DNA from: an uncultured Opitutales bacterium
Lineage (GTDB): Bacteria; Verrucomicrobiota; Verrucomicrobiia; Opitutales; UBA9783
Direction of reading: 5' to 3'
Length of the DNA: 9,069 nt
Assembly (NCBI GenBank): GCA_934700265.1
Contig: CAKUXH010000044.1
Coordinates: 1 to 9,069, forward strand
The stretch's first letter is position 1. Each line of letters starts with the position of its first letter. The notes under the pieces are model-generated. The model did no database searches. It worked only from the letters and a program-made list of their open reading frames with translations, and was not told the DNA's origin. Positions 1 through 6,209 of the stretch are shown in pieces. The position numbers were made by a program, and so were the translations under genes.

Positions 1-349
1 GGTTGGAAGAAAATGGTGGAAATTCTTTTAAAATATTAAATAGATATTTATAACAACAAGTGTACTCATCTGAGTTAAATAAAGTTATATTATGATGAAT
101 TTCAATAAGTTTTTTATGAAAACTTTGGGATTGTTTACAGCGTTTTAAAAGCTTATTAAAAATTATAGTGTTATAATCTTCAGAGCACGATGAGATGGTA
201 TTGCATTTGTTGAGAGGACAAAGGTTTATAGATGTAAGAATTTCTTGTGAAAATGAGGGAGAAAATTTATTTACTAAATGTTGTAATGCAGGATCGATGC
301 AAAGAGTTGATAGATTACTTATGAATAATAAAAGCAAGTAGAGGTCCAT
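1..349 (-). CDS. Unrecognised, possibly exported cysteine-rich protein; 3' end cut by window edge
   Basis: From an ATG at 349-347 the minus strand stays open for 116 codons to the window edge, where it is still open. In DNA this AT-rich a chance run of that length is unlikely, so I read it as the 5' part of a real gene. Its first 17 residues (MDLYLLLLFISNLSTLC) are hydrophobic and resemble a signal peptide, but there is no basic n-region and the residue before Cys17 is Leu, so this is not a standard lipobox. Seven cysteines are visible (17, 44, 49, 55, 71, 98, 99), including a CPLNKC cluster and an adjacent CC pair, with a basic stretch around residues 65-81. The upstream in-frame stop is at 373-371 and no other ATG lies between, which supports this start. 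I see no Shine-Dalgarno sequence. I recognise no family. An exported disulphide-bonded protein is an inference; a cytosolic or decayed gene is possible. Confidence 0.5.
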   Translation of the reverse strand, partial: MDLYLLLLFISNLSTLCIDPALQHLVNKFSPSFSQEILTSINLCPLNKCNTISSCSEDYNTIIFNKLLKRCKQSQSFHKKLIEIHHNITLFNSDEYTCCYKYLFNILKEFPPFSSN

Positions 350-428
350 AAATAGAGTTTTAAAGTAAGATTAATAATCAGGATAAGGCTATATATATTC
401 GATTAGAAAAAACGAATAAACAATATAT

Positions 429-447
429 ATACTTATTCTATAAGTAT
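429..447. repeat. Perfect 8-bp inverted repeat in an AT-rich spacer
   Basis: ATACTTAT at 429-436 and ATAAGTAT at 440-447 are exact reverse complements around a 3-base loop; the pair T428-A448 extends the stem to 9 bp. A second inverted pair, TATTCG at 396-401 and CGAATA at 413-418, lies just beside it. The repeats sit between the terminator of the antiporter gene and the start of the left-edge gene, so they could be an operator for that gene or an extra hairpin behind the terminator. In very AT-rich DNA such symmetry can also be chance. Confidence 0.35.
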
Positions 448-473
448 AAAAAAGGGAATGTTTCCCATTTTTT
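448..473 (-). terminator. Intrinsic terminator of the sugar-phosphate antiporter gene
   Basis: On the minus strand the order is A-tract, GGGAA, loop ACA, TTCCC, then six T. The stem is five perfect pairs (454-458 with 462-466), with the T-tract immediately after it. It begins 14 bases past the stop codon of the antiporter gene. The plus strand also ends in a run of six T after one A, so the hairpin may act in both directions, although no plus-strand gene reaches it here. Confidence 0.75.
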
Positions 474-486
474 ATATATCAAATTT

Positions 487-1842
487 TTATACTTTCTTTT
501 TCCGATTGGTGTGCAAGGTTAAAGCAAAAAATACACCACCGATAAATGAAGAGATGATAAATGTTAGGTATACAGCTTGCCAACCATGATAGCGTGCTAA
601 AACTGCTAAGCCAATTCCACTAACAGATGCAGCTAAATAACCTATGGTTCCGGTTAAGCCAGCGGCAGCAGCAGCAGCTTTTTTTGATCCAAATTCTGCT
701 CCAGATAAGCCGCCTAAGGTTTGTGGCCCGTAAACTAAGAATCCAACTGTACCCCAGAAGAGGTAATCCATTACTGGATGTTTGATTAAAGACAGCCATA
801 AAGGATCTTGAACCATGGTATTGCACGCCCAATAAATGGCAATCAATACACCTAAGATGATCATCATGTAAGCCCCACAAACGCCGCGACGTTTTGGCAT
901 GAATTTATCAGTAAACCATCCAACAAATAAGCCACCAATTAACCCTCCTGCTTCAATTCCGGCAACTTTACAGCCTGCTTGCATTACGGTGCAGTTTTGG
1001 GTTTGTGCTATCATAACAGGTCCCCAGCAAGCTAAACCAGAACGAACAAAGTAAACGAAAAAGTTAGCAATGCATACCATCCACAAACGATAATTAAATA
1101 AGATATGTTCTTTTAAAATTTTTCCAAAAGGTTCTTTATTTTCTTTTTCAGTTGGTACTTTCTTTACCGCCAATAAACCTTCATGTTCCTCTAAAGATGG
1201 TAAACCAATGGATTCAGGAGTATCACGTAATCTGTCCCAGATCCAAAAAGATAAAATCAAACAAGCACAACCAGGTACGATAAAAAGATAACGCCAGCTA
1301 TAATGTTCAAGCAACCAAGCTCCTCCAATGAGAATACTGATAGCTCCGATTTGATGAGAACTGTTAACAATGCCCCAACGAGTTCCTAATTGGCGGGGTC
1401 CAAACCACTGTGTTAATGTTCGAGATACGGATGGCCAGCCCATGGATTGGAATCCAGCGCTTGCTGCGTACAGTAGGCCAAATAATACAGCTGAGTTGCA
1501 GCAGCCTGCAATTAAGCTACATAAGGCTGCACAGGCCAAGCCAATTGGCATAAAGAATCTCGAGCTGGATCGATCACACACGGCTCCGGTTATAAATTTA
1601 AAAATGCCATAAATGAATGAAAATGCAGAAAATGCCCAGCCAATCGCTTCCATGCTAAAAGGGCACTTGTCGGAAGATCGTATAATGGTAAAGTTTTGAC
1701 GCACAGTATAATAGGCAGCATAACCTATAATAAGCGTGTATGTTAGCCTTAGGCGCCAATAATCGTAGCGCTGACTAACAGAATTAGGTGCTTCATAAGC
1801 GCTGGTTGTTGACTCATAGGTTTTTACGGTATTCTGTGACAT
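487..1842 (-). CDS. OPA-family sugar-phosphate:phosphate antiporter (UhpC/UhpT/GlpT type)
   Basis: This is an inner-membrane major-facilitator protein of the organophosphate:phosphate antiporter family, which takes up hexose phosphate or glycerol 3-phosphate in exchange for inorganic phosphate. Its 451 residues match the family length and form about twelve hydrophobic segments. Visible family marks are YYTVRQNF with Arg48 and FVYFVRSGL with Arg267, which match the two phosphate-binding arginines of GlpT; RWGIVNSSHQIGA with His163, matching the GlpT/UhpT WNxxHNxGG motif; and RDTPESIGLP before the central loop. The motif is altered in two places: the usual Trp-Asn is Val-Asn, and His-Asn is His-Gln. 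The purine-rich stretch AAGGAAATAAGGAAG just before the ATG supports the start, and a promoter is visible at 1885-1912. The substrate cannot be fixed from sequence. UhpC of Chlamydia, a glucose 6-phosphate importer, is the tempting parallel. Because UhpC can instead be a sensor (in E. coli with UhpAB), note that no two-component genes lie next to it. Confidence 0.9.
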   Translation of the reverse strand: MSQNTVKTYESTTSAYEAPNSVSQRYDYWRLRLTYTLIIGYAAYYTVRQNFTIIRSSDKCPFSMEAIGWAFSAFSFIYGIFKFITGAVCDRSSSRFFMPIGLACAALCSLIAGCCNSAVLFGLLYAASAGFQSMGWPSVSRTLTQWFGPRQLGTRWGIVNSSHQIGAISILIGGAWLLEHYSWRYLFIVPGCACLILSFWIWDRLRDTPESIGLPSLEEHEGLLAVKKVPTEKENKEPFGKILKEHILFNYRLWMVCIANFFVYFVRSGLACWGPVMIAQTQNCTVMQAGCKVAGIEAGGLIGGLFVGWFTDKFMPKRRGVCGAYMMIILGVLIAIYWACNTMVQDPLWLSLIKHPVMDYLFWGTVGFLVYGPQTLGGLSGAEFGSKKAAAAAAGLTGTIGYLAASVSGIGLAVLARYHGWQAVYLTFIISSFIGGVFFALTLHTNRKKKV

Positions 1843-1884
1843 CTTCCTTATTTCCTTTTAACTCAAAAACTTATATGGTGTCCT

Positions 1885-1912
1885 ATAGTAGTTATTTTAT
1901 CCATTATGCCAA
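1885..1912 (-). promoter_or_regulatory. Candidate sigma-70-type promoter of the antiporter gene
   Basis: The minus strand carries TTGGCA (1907-1912, five of six consensus bases) and TACTAT (1885-1890, four of six) with a 16-base spacer. Transcription would start near 1878, leaving a leader of about 35 bases that contains two purine-rich ribosome-binding candidates (AAAGGAAA at 1851-1858 and AAGGAAG at 1843-1849). This makes the antiporter independent of the prepilin peptidase gene upstream. It is a consensus match by eye only. Confidence 0.5.
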
Positions 1913-1925
1913 TCTTTTTTATTGT

Positions 1926-2726
1926 TTATTTTAAAGCGTTACTTCCATAAAGAATATAAAAAATCGTTGCAATGGATAAAAAAGGTCCAAAGGGAATTTG
2001 TTTTTGGCGCAATTGTACGTGATTTTTGTTTACGCTCCTTTGATATAAGTAAAAGATAAAAATATATGCTGTTCCAATTATAGATCCGACGAATAAACTA
2101 AATAGGCAACCTTCCCAGCCTAAAAAAGCTCCAATACATCCGATTAGTTTTACATCGCCGAGTCCCATGGCTTCTTTTTTTAAGAAAAACTCAATAAAAC
2201 TAATGAATAAAAATAAGCCTCCTATGCCTAAACATGTACATTTTAAACTTGTTACCATTCCTAAAAAATTTTCGTATACACCATGCATTTGTGGATAGAA
2301 GAAACTTAGTAAAATACCAATGCATATTCCTAAGAGTGATACTTCATCAGGAATAATCATCGTCGTAAAATCAGTCCAAAATGCGATCCATAGAAAGCAA
2401 AATAATACGAAATGAGGCCAGAAAAGGCTTTTGCAATTTAAATAAAAAACGACGGCTGCTATTCCCACAAAAATTTCAGATAAGAGGTAACGTAAAGGAA
2501 TTGATTTTTTACAACAAGCAGTTTTTCCCTTTAAAAATATCCAACCAAATATTGGAATATTTAAAAACCAGGGAATGGATTGTTTACAATATGGGCAATG
2601 AGACCCTGGATGAATGATAGACTGGCCTTTAGGTAAACGTTCCGAGCAAACACATAAAAAACTTCCGATACAACAACCGAAAACAAAAAGTATTAATAAA
2701 ATAAAACCTAATGGTAAACTGAACAT
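1926..2726 (-). CDS. pilD: Type IV prepilin leader peptidase / N-methyltransferase (A24 family)
   Basis: This integral-membrane aspartyl protease cuts the leader from type IV prepilins or type II secretion pseudopilins and often methylates the new N-terminus. Its 266 residues match the bifunctional enzymes. In order it shows: an N-terminal membrane helix ending in the conserved GSFLCVCSERLP; a cytoplasmic loop with CPYC (Cys44, Cys47) and a second pair at Cys71-Cys72; LRYLLSE; the first catalytic aspartate in FWTDFTTMIIPDE (Asp119); the GxGD signature GLGDVKLIG (Asp191); and the C-terminal IPFGPFL. The zinc-type loop is unusual: the second pair, normally CxxC, reads TACC, so the third cysteine is shifted next to the fourth. 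No pilin or secretion genes are visible here, so its substrates lie elsewhere. The ATG has no ribosome-binding site, but a promoter ends at it, which suggests a leaderless mRNA. Confidence 0.9.
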   Translation of the reverse strand: MFSLPLGFILLILFVFGCCIGSFLCVCSERLPKGQSIIHPGSHCPYCKQSIPWFLNIPIFGWIFLKGKTACCKKSIPLRYLLSEIFVGIAAVVFYLNCKSLFWPHFVLFCFLWIAFWTDFTTMIIPDEVSLLGICIGILLSFFYPQMHGVYENFLGMVTSLKCTCLGIGGLFLFISFIEFFLKKEAMGLGDVKLIGCIGAFLGWEGCLFSLFVGSIIGTAYIFIFYLYQRSVNKNHVQLRQKQIPFGPFLSIATIFYILYGSNALK

Positions 2727-2732
2727 ATATGT

Positions 2733-2761
2733 ATTGTACCATTATTAAAAAAATAAAACAA
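2733..2761 (-). promoter_or_regulatory. Extended -10 promoter giving a probable leaderless pilD mRNA
   Basis: The minus strand shows TACAAT (2733-2738) preceded by TGG, an extended -10 form (TGnTACAAT), and TTGTTT (2756-2761) 17 bases further upstream. The first position expected for transcription is about seven bases past the -10 box, which is the A of the pilD ATG at 2726. No Shine-Dalgarno sequence is present. This is a consensus reading and has not been tested. Confidence 0.5.
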
Positions 2762-2884
2762 GTTAAATTATAAAAATTTAAATTAATTTTTCTAAATGAA
2801 TAGATATATGGCTTTCTTTAGCTTTAATCGATACAAGAGGGGAGGGTATCTTTGATCGTAAATTTTTGAGGATAAATAAAATCA

Positions 2885-2912
2885 GCTTTGAAACTTTTAG
2901 TTGTTTCAAAGC
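2885..2912 (-). terminator. Hairpin downstream of rhlE, probable terminator
   Basis: GCTTTGAAAC (2885-2894) and GTTTCAAAGC (2903-2912) are a perfect 10-bp inverted repeat around an 8-base loop, starting 20 bases past the rhlE stop codon. In the rhlE direction the following bases are TGATTTTATTTA, an interrupted T-tract. In the opposite direction they are GTTTTTAATTTTTTT, which is the better tract, although no plus-strand gene approaches. It may terminate, or protect the 3' end of the transcript. The rest of the spacer to 2732 shows no gene, only the pilD promoter. Confidence 0.6.
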
Positions 2913-2932
2913 GTTTTTAATTTTTTTGGAAA

Positions 2933-4198
2933 TTATAATCTATTTGAGACTCTTGTGTGTTTTTGTTTACTTTTTTCGAGCTGTTTCCGTTTAACTTTTT
3001 GTGTATAAAAGCGGCGTTTAGGCTCTTTTCGGATTGGTTTAGTTTCTTCTTGTGGAACAAAATCTTCCCAGAAGCGTTTTACAGAAACAATAGGGATACG
3101 TTTTTGCATTTTTTTCTCGATAGCACGAAGTAAGCGTTTTTCAGTGTTATCACAAAAAGAGAAAGCAACTCCTGACTTGCCTGCACGTCCTGTTCTACCA
3201 ATACGATGAATATAATTTTCAGGTTCATCAGGAAGGTCAAAATTAATTACGTGAGTAATATCGGCCACATCGATTCCACGAGAAGCAACATCGGTTGCGA
3301 TTAAAACTTTTACATCTCCTTTTTGAAAATGTTTTAGGGCTTTTTGGCGTTCTTTTTGAGATTTATCTCCGTGTAATGTACAATTATCAATATTAGCTTT
3401 GCGAAGATTTCGTCCTATACGGTCTGTTCCATATTTTGTTTTTGAAAAAACAATAACTTTCTCACATTGATTATCGCTAAGAATGTGTTGTAAAAGTTCT
3501 TGTTTTTGAGGTTTTGGAATGAAGAACAAATTTTGTTCAACTGTTCCAGCAACTGTTGATGGAGGTGTAATGTCGATGCGTGTAGGATGATTTAGAAAAT
3601 CTTCAACGAGGTCTTCAATTTCTTGCGGTAAGGTAGCTGAAAATAACATTGTTTGTCGTTGAGCTGATAATTCTTTCATTATTTTACGCATGTCTGGCAA
3701 AAACCCCATATCTAACATCCGATCAGCTTCATCAAGTACGCAAAAATGTACTCCTTTTAGGGAAAAAATTTTGCGATGATATAAATCTAATAAACGCCCT
3801 GGGGTAGCTACCAATATATCAACTCCAGTCCGTAGTTCACGGATTTGAGGTCTTTCATTAACACCGCCAAAAATTGCACAAAATTTTAACGACAAATACC
3901 GACCATAATGCTTTAAGTTCGCTAATGTTTGGGCAGCCAATTCGCGGGTAGGAGATAAAATAAGTGCACGAGGCAACATTATTTGAGTTGAAGAAGGTTC
4001 TTCCAGTAAGTGTTGCATAATAGGTAACGCAAAAGCAGCTGTTTTGCCGGTACCTGTTTGGGCAATTCCTAAAAAATCGTTACCTTTTAATATACATGGA
4101 ATAGCTTGCTCTTGAATGGGAGTAGGTTCCTTATATCCTTGTTCAGATAAGGCTTTTAAAATTGATTTGTTAAGTTTTAAATCTGAAAAATAGGTCAT
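2933..4198 (-). CDS. rhlE: DEAD-box ATP-dependent RNA helicase, RhlE-like
   Basis: It unwinds short RNA duplexes with ATP, typically in ribosome assembly or RNA decay in the cytoplasm. All helicase motifs are present in order: the Q motif (GYKEPTPIQEQAIP, 21-34), motif I AQTGTGKT (46-53), Ia PTRELA (83-88), Ib TPGR (132-135), II DEAD (156-159), III SAT (187-189), IV VIVFSKTK (248-255), V ATDVASRGID (301-310) and VI HRIGRTGR (331-338). A lysine- and arginine-rich tail (about 371-421) follows the core, as in RhlE proteins, and probably binds RNA. The RhlE assignment rests on the Q-motif region, length and tail; other DEAD-box subfamilies are close. The start lies 38 bases after the rnhC stop with no clear ribosome-binding site and no promoter seen, so it is likely the last gene of the tRNA-Thr to rnhC transcript. 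Confidence 0.93.
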   Translation of the reverse strand: MTYFSDLKLNKSILKALSEQGYKEPTPIQEQAIPCILKGNDFLGIAQTGTGKTAAFALPIMQHLLEEPSSTQIMLPRALILSPTRELAAQTLANLKHYGRYLSLKFCAIFGGVNERPQIRELRTGVDILVATPGRLLDLYHRKIFSLKGVHFCVLDEADRMLDMGFLPDMRKIMKELSAQRQTMLFSATLPQEIEDLVEDFLNHPTRIDITPPSTVAGTVEQNLFFIPKPQKQELLQHILSDNQCEKVIVFSKTKYGTDRIGRNLRKANIDNCTLHGDKSQKERQKALKHFQKGDVKVLIATDVASRGIDVADITHVINFDLPDEPENYIHRIGRTGRAGKSGVAFSFCDNTEKRLLRAIEKKMQKRIPIVSVKRFWEDFVPQEETKPIRKEPKRRFYTQKVKRKQLEKSKQKHTRVSNRL

Positions 4199-4236
4199 GT
4201 AATGAAATTATTGTTTATAAAATTGAGTAAAAAATA

Positions 4237-5157
4237 TCAAAATTCTGCAATAGTTTTAAAATGCATCTTTGCAAATTTTGGTAAATTTTCACGTCCTTGT
4301 TTTTCTATTAATGATTTTAGTGCATCTTTTGCTTGCGGCCCACATCCTTTTGGAAGGTTGATACCTGAGGTTTTGCTTAAATTTTTTAAATGTCTAACAT
4401 ATTCGGCTCGTGCAATAATTGAGGCTGCAGCAACGACAGGATCTGATTCGGCACGTACATGCTGATGGAGTGTAAAATGTTCAACATGTATATATTTTTG
4501 TACAAGTTTTGATGCTGTAAATTGATCCAAAAGACCTTCTTTTACAGGATGTTTTTGTAAAGCATTTTCGAGGGCTTTAGCATGGAACCAAGCTAACAAC
4601 TCATTCAGATTGCCAAATTTTTGATATAATTGGTTGTATTTCTCCATACTAGCAAATGCAACTTCTATTACAACATTTGGAGCTTGTCGAACAAGCTTTT
4701 CCATTTGAAATAAGCGTGCATCACTACTTACTTGTTTACTTTCTTTTAGCCCTTTTTGTAACCAAAAATCAACAGTATCTCCATTTGCAATAACGCAAGC
4801 GCTCACAAGAGGCCCAAAAAGATCACCTTTACCGCTTTCATCCATGCCAGCATGTTCAACGAACCATTCAGGATGTTCTAAACGTTCGAATCCAAATTGT
4901 GGCTTTTTAGTGATTTCTGGTTCTAATACATCAATAATAAAATTTTCAGTTTTTTTACCTTGAATAACTAATTTTCCACTTTGGTAAGCCACGAGATTTA
5001 TACCTTCACTTTTATAGGCATAATGGGCATAATTAACAGAATAATACTCCCATTGATGGTTTTCGCACCATTCTGCTAATTGATCAATTTGTGAAACAGT
5101 CAAAGCCAAAGTGTAAATAGTCTTTGGCTTTGATTCGTTAGAAGGCTTTTTTGCCAT
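4237..5157 (-). CDS. rnhC: Ribonuclease HIII
   Basis: It cuts the RNA strand of RNA/DNA hybrids, clearing R-loops and primer remnants. The 306 residues divide into an N-terminal substrate-binding domain of the TBP-like kind typical of RNase HIII (about 10-80, with YTLALTVSQIDQL and VNLVAYQSGKLVIQGKK-like features) and the RNase H catalytic domain (about 100-306). The DESGKGD motif (Asp106, Glu107) is the HIII hallmark, where RNase HII has a different D-E context. Further acidic catalytic candidates are Asp211 in LLDQF and Asp239 in ESDPVVAAASIIAR. The long N-terminal extension separates it from RNase HII. Its ATG is six bases past the efp stop and has no Shine-Dalgarno sequence, which points to translational coupling with efp. 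In Chlamydia rnhC is also a housekeeping gene. Confidence 0.93.
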   Translation of the reverse strand: MAKKPSNESKPKTIYTLALTVSQIDQLAEWCENHQWEYYSVNYAHYAYKSEGINLVAYQSGKLVIQGKKTENFIIDVLEPEITKKPQFGFERLEHPEWFVEHAGMDESGKGDLFGPLVSACVIANGDTVDFWLQKGLKESKQVSSDARLFQMEKLVRQAPNVVIEVAFASMEKYNQLYQKFGNLNELLAWFHAKALENALQKHPVKEGLLDQFTASKLVQKYIHVEHFTLHQHVRAESDPVVAAASIIARAEYVRHLKNLSKTSGINLPKGCGPQAKDALKSLIEKQGRENLPKFAKMHFKTIAEF

Positions 5158-5163
5158 AAAAAA

Positions 5164-5721
5164 CTAGGCGCGTCCTAAATAAGAACCGTCTGTTGTATTT
5201 ACACGAATAATTTCGCCTTCTTTGATGAACAAAGGAACTTGAACACGTAACCCTGTCTCAACAATAACAGGTTTTTGAGCATTACTTGCTGTATCACCAC
5301 GTAGTCCCTCAGAAGCTTCCGTAACTTTCATTGCAATGGAAGGAGGTAACTGAATTTGTACAGGTTTATTTTCTACAAATAAGACAGGATATGCAGTCCC
5401 TGGAATTAAATAATCTTTTTGATCTTTTAATAAATCTGCAGAAATAACTTCATCTTCATAAGTTTCGGAATTCAAAAAATGAAATCCCATATCATCAACG
5501 TAAGAATATTCTAAAGATTTAGATTCTACATAACAAAATGTAACAGTATCATTAGAATGGAATTTACTTTTGGTTGAAACTCCAGATACAAGATTACGCA
5601 AAGTAACTTGAACAAAACCAGATTGACGGCCCTGTGTTCTATGTTCAACTTCAATGGCCATGTGAGGCACATTTTGGTACATAATTACATTGCTTTTACG
5701 AATATCAGTAGCGGATGCCAT
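5164..5721 (-). CDS. efp: Translation elongation factor P
   Basis: EF-P binds the ribosome between the P and E sites and relieves stalling at consecutive prolines. The 185 residues are standard length and form the three beta-barrel domains: KOW-like (about 1-65), OB (about 66-128) and the C-terminal domain (about 129-185), which ends in TTDGSYLGRA, matching the EF-P C-terminal signature. The tip of domain I reads RTQGRQSGF, so Arg32 occupies the place of the modified Lys34 of E. coli. Arginine at this place is known from EarP-rhamnosylated factors, but the loop context differs and no modification gene lies in the window. The RTQGRQ loop and the MASxxDIRK start resemble verrucomicrobial EF-P as I remember it. 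The ATG lies two bases past the stop of the small basic protein gene and lacks a Shine-Dalgarno sequence, so translation is probably coupled. Confidence 0.95.
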   Translation of the reverse strand: MASATDIRKSNVIMYQNVPHMAIEVEHRTQGRQSGFVQVTLRNLVSGVSTKSKFHSNDTVTFCYVESKSLEYSYVDDMGFHFLNSETYEDEVISADLLKDQKDYLIPGTAYPVLFVENKPVQIQLPPSIAMKVTEASEGLRGDTASNAQKPVIVETGLRVQVPLFIKEGEIIRVNTTDGSYLGRA

Positions 5722-5723
5722 AA

Positions 5724-5882
5724 TTATAATTCAGGTTTTGTTTTTGCCAATCCTAAAACGCTCTGACCTTCTTTCCATTGGCCGCGTTTTTTCAATAATT
5801 CAATACGTTCAAAACGCTTTAATACCGTTTGGCTTGCATTTGCACTACCTGCACCTTTTTTAAAACTCGAATGTTGTGACAT
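5724..5882 (-). CDS. Small basic protein of the Chlamydiae/Verrucomicrobia type
   Basis: This 52-codon gene is easily missed because of its size. The product begins MSQHSSFKKGAGSA, carries a core VLKRFERIELLKKRGQWKEG, and ends in LGLAKTKPEL. The VLKRFERxxxLKKRGxW core and the KTKP ending match a conserved family of small basic proteins that I recall from Chlamydiae and Verrucomicrobia (I believe TIGR04137); its function is unknown to me. It has many lysines and arginines and no membrane segment or cysteine, so RNA or ribosome binding is a reasonable inference. A good ribosome-binding site (AGAGGT) precedes the ATG, unlike most genes here. It sits 30 bases after tRNA-Thr and two bases before efp, so it is probably co-transcribed with both. 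Confidence 0.85.
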   Translation of the reverse strand: MSQHSSFKKGAGSANASQTVLKRFERIELLKKRGQWKEGQSVLGLAKTKPEL

Positions 5883-5886
5883 AACT

Positions 5887-5892
5887 ACCTCT
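5887..5892 (-). promoter_or_regulatory. Shine-Dalgarno site of the small basic protein gene
   Basis: AGAGGT on the minus strand lies four bases before the ATG at 5882. It is the clearest ribosome-binding site in the window; efp, rnhC and rhlE downstream have none. It fixes the start of the small gene and may load ribosomes for efp through coupling. Confidence 0.6.
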
Positions 5893-5912
5893 TAACGATT
5901 AAATATTCTCCA

Positions 5913-5988
<76 letters not shown>

Positions 5989-6004
5989 ACATTTTGATAT
6001 CAAC

Positions 6005-6033
6005 ATTCAGAGTTATTCTCAATTAAAGGTCAA
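6005..6033 (-). promoter_or_regulatory. Candidate promoter of the tRNA-Thr to rhlE unit
   Basis: TTGACC (6028-6033) is a good -35 box on the minus strand. At 17 bases the matching -10 position reads CTGAAT (6005-6010), which fits only three of six consensus bases, so the call is weak. It would start transcription near 5998, about ten bases before the mature tRNA. The surrounding 221-bp divergent spacer holds no gene that I can see. Confidence 0.35.
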
Positions 6034-6145
6034 TATTAAAAAATAAAATTGTTTAATTTTTAGGTGCGATATTTTGTTAAATGACAGATAAGTTTAGTAG
6101 TGTTTTATATTTTTTTTAAATAAATGTATTCAGATTTTTAAGGTT

Positions 6146-6177
6146 TTGACTTGAAGTTTTAATCTTATCGTTATAAA
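6146..6177 (+). promoter_or_regulatory. Candidate promoter of ybeY-rseP
   Basis: TTGACT (6146-6151) and TATAAA (6172-6177) are both good boxes, but their 20-base spacing is too long. Using the overlapping TTGAAG (6151-6156) instead gives 15 bases, which is too short. Some promoter must lie here, since ybeY is the first gene rightward from the divergent spacer. The exact boxes are uncertain. Confidence 0.3.
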
Positions 6178-6209
6178 AAATTATTTTTAGTGAAAATAAA
6201 ATTAAAAGC

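Noticed and set aside
620..880. 86-codon minus-strand open frame inside the antiporter gene
   Set aside because: It overlaps the antiporter in another frame of the same strand, and its translation shows no family features.
1370..1612. 80-codon plus-strand open frame opposite the antiporter
   Set aside because: It is antisense to a well-supported membrane-protein gene and has no recognisable domain or ribosome-binding site.
2381..2617. 78-codon plus-strand open frame opposite pilD
   Set aside because: It is antisense to conserved prepilin peptidase motifs and shows no coding signs of its own.
2836..2846. GAGGGGAGGG-like purine run resembling a strong ribosome-binding site on the plus strand
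   Set aside because: Only a few codons are open after it (TTG at 2851 meets a stop within six codons), so there is no gene for it to serve.
4202..4465. 87-codon plus-strand open frame opposite rnhC
   Set aside because: It is complementary to the conserved catalytic end of RNase HIII and is best explained as a shadow.
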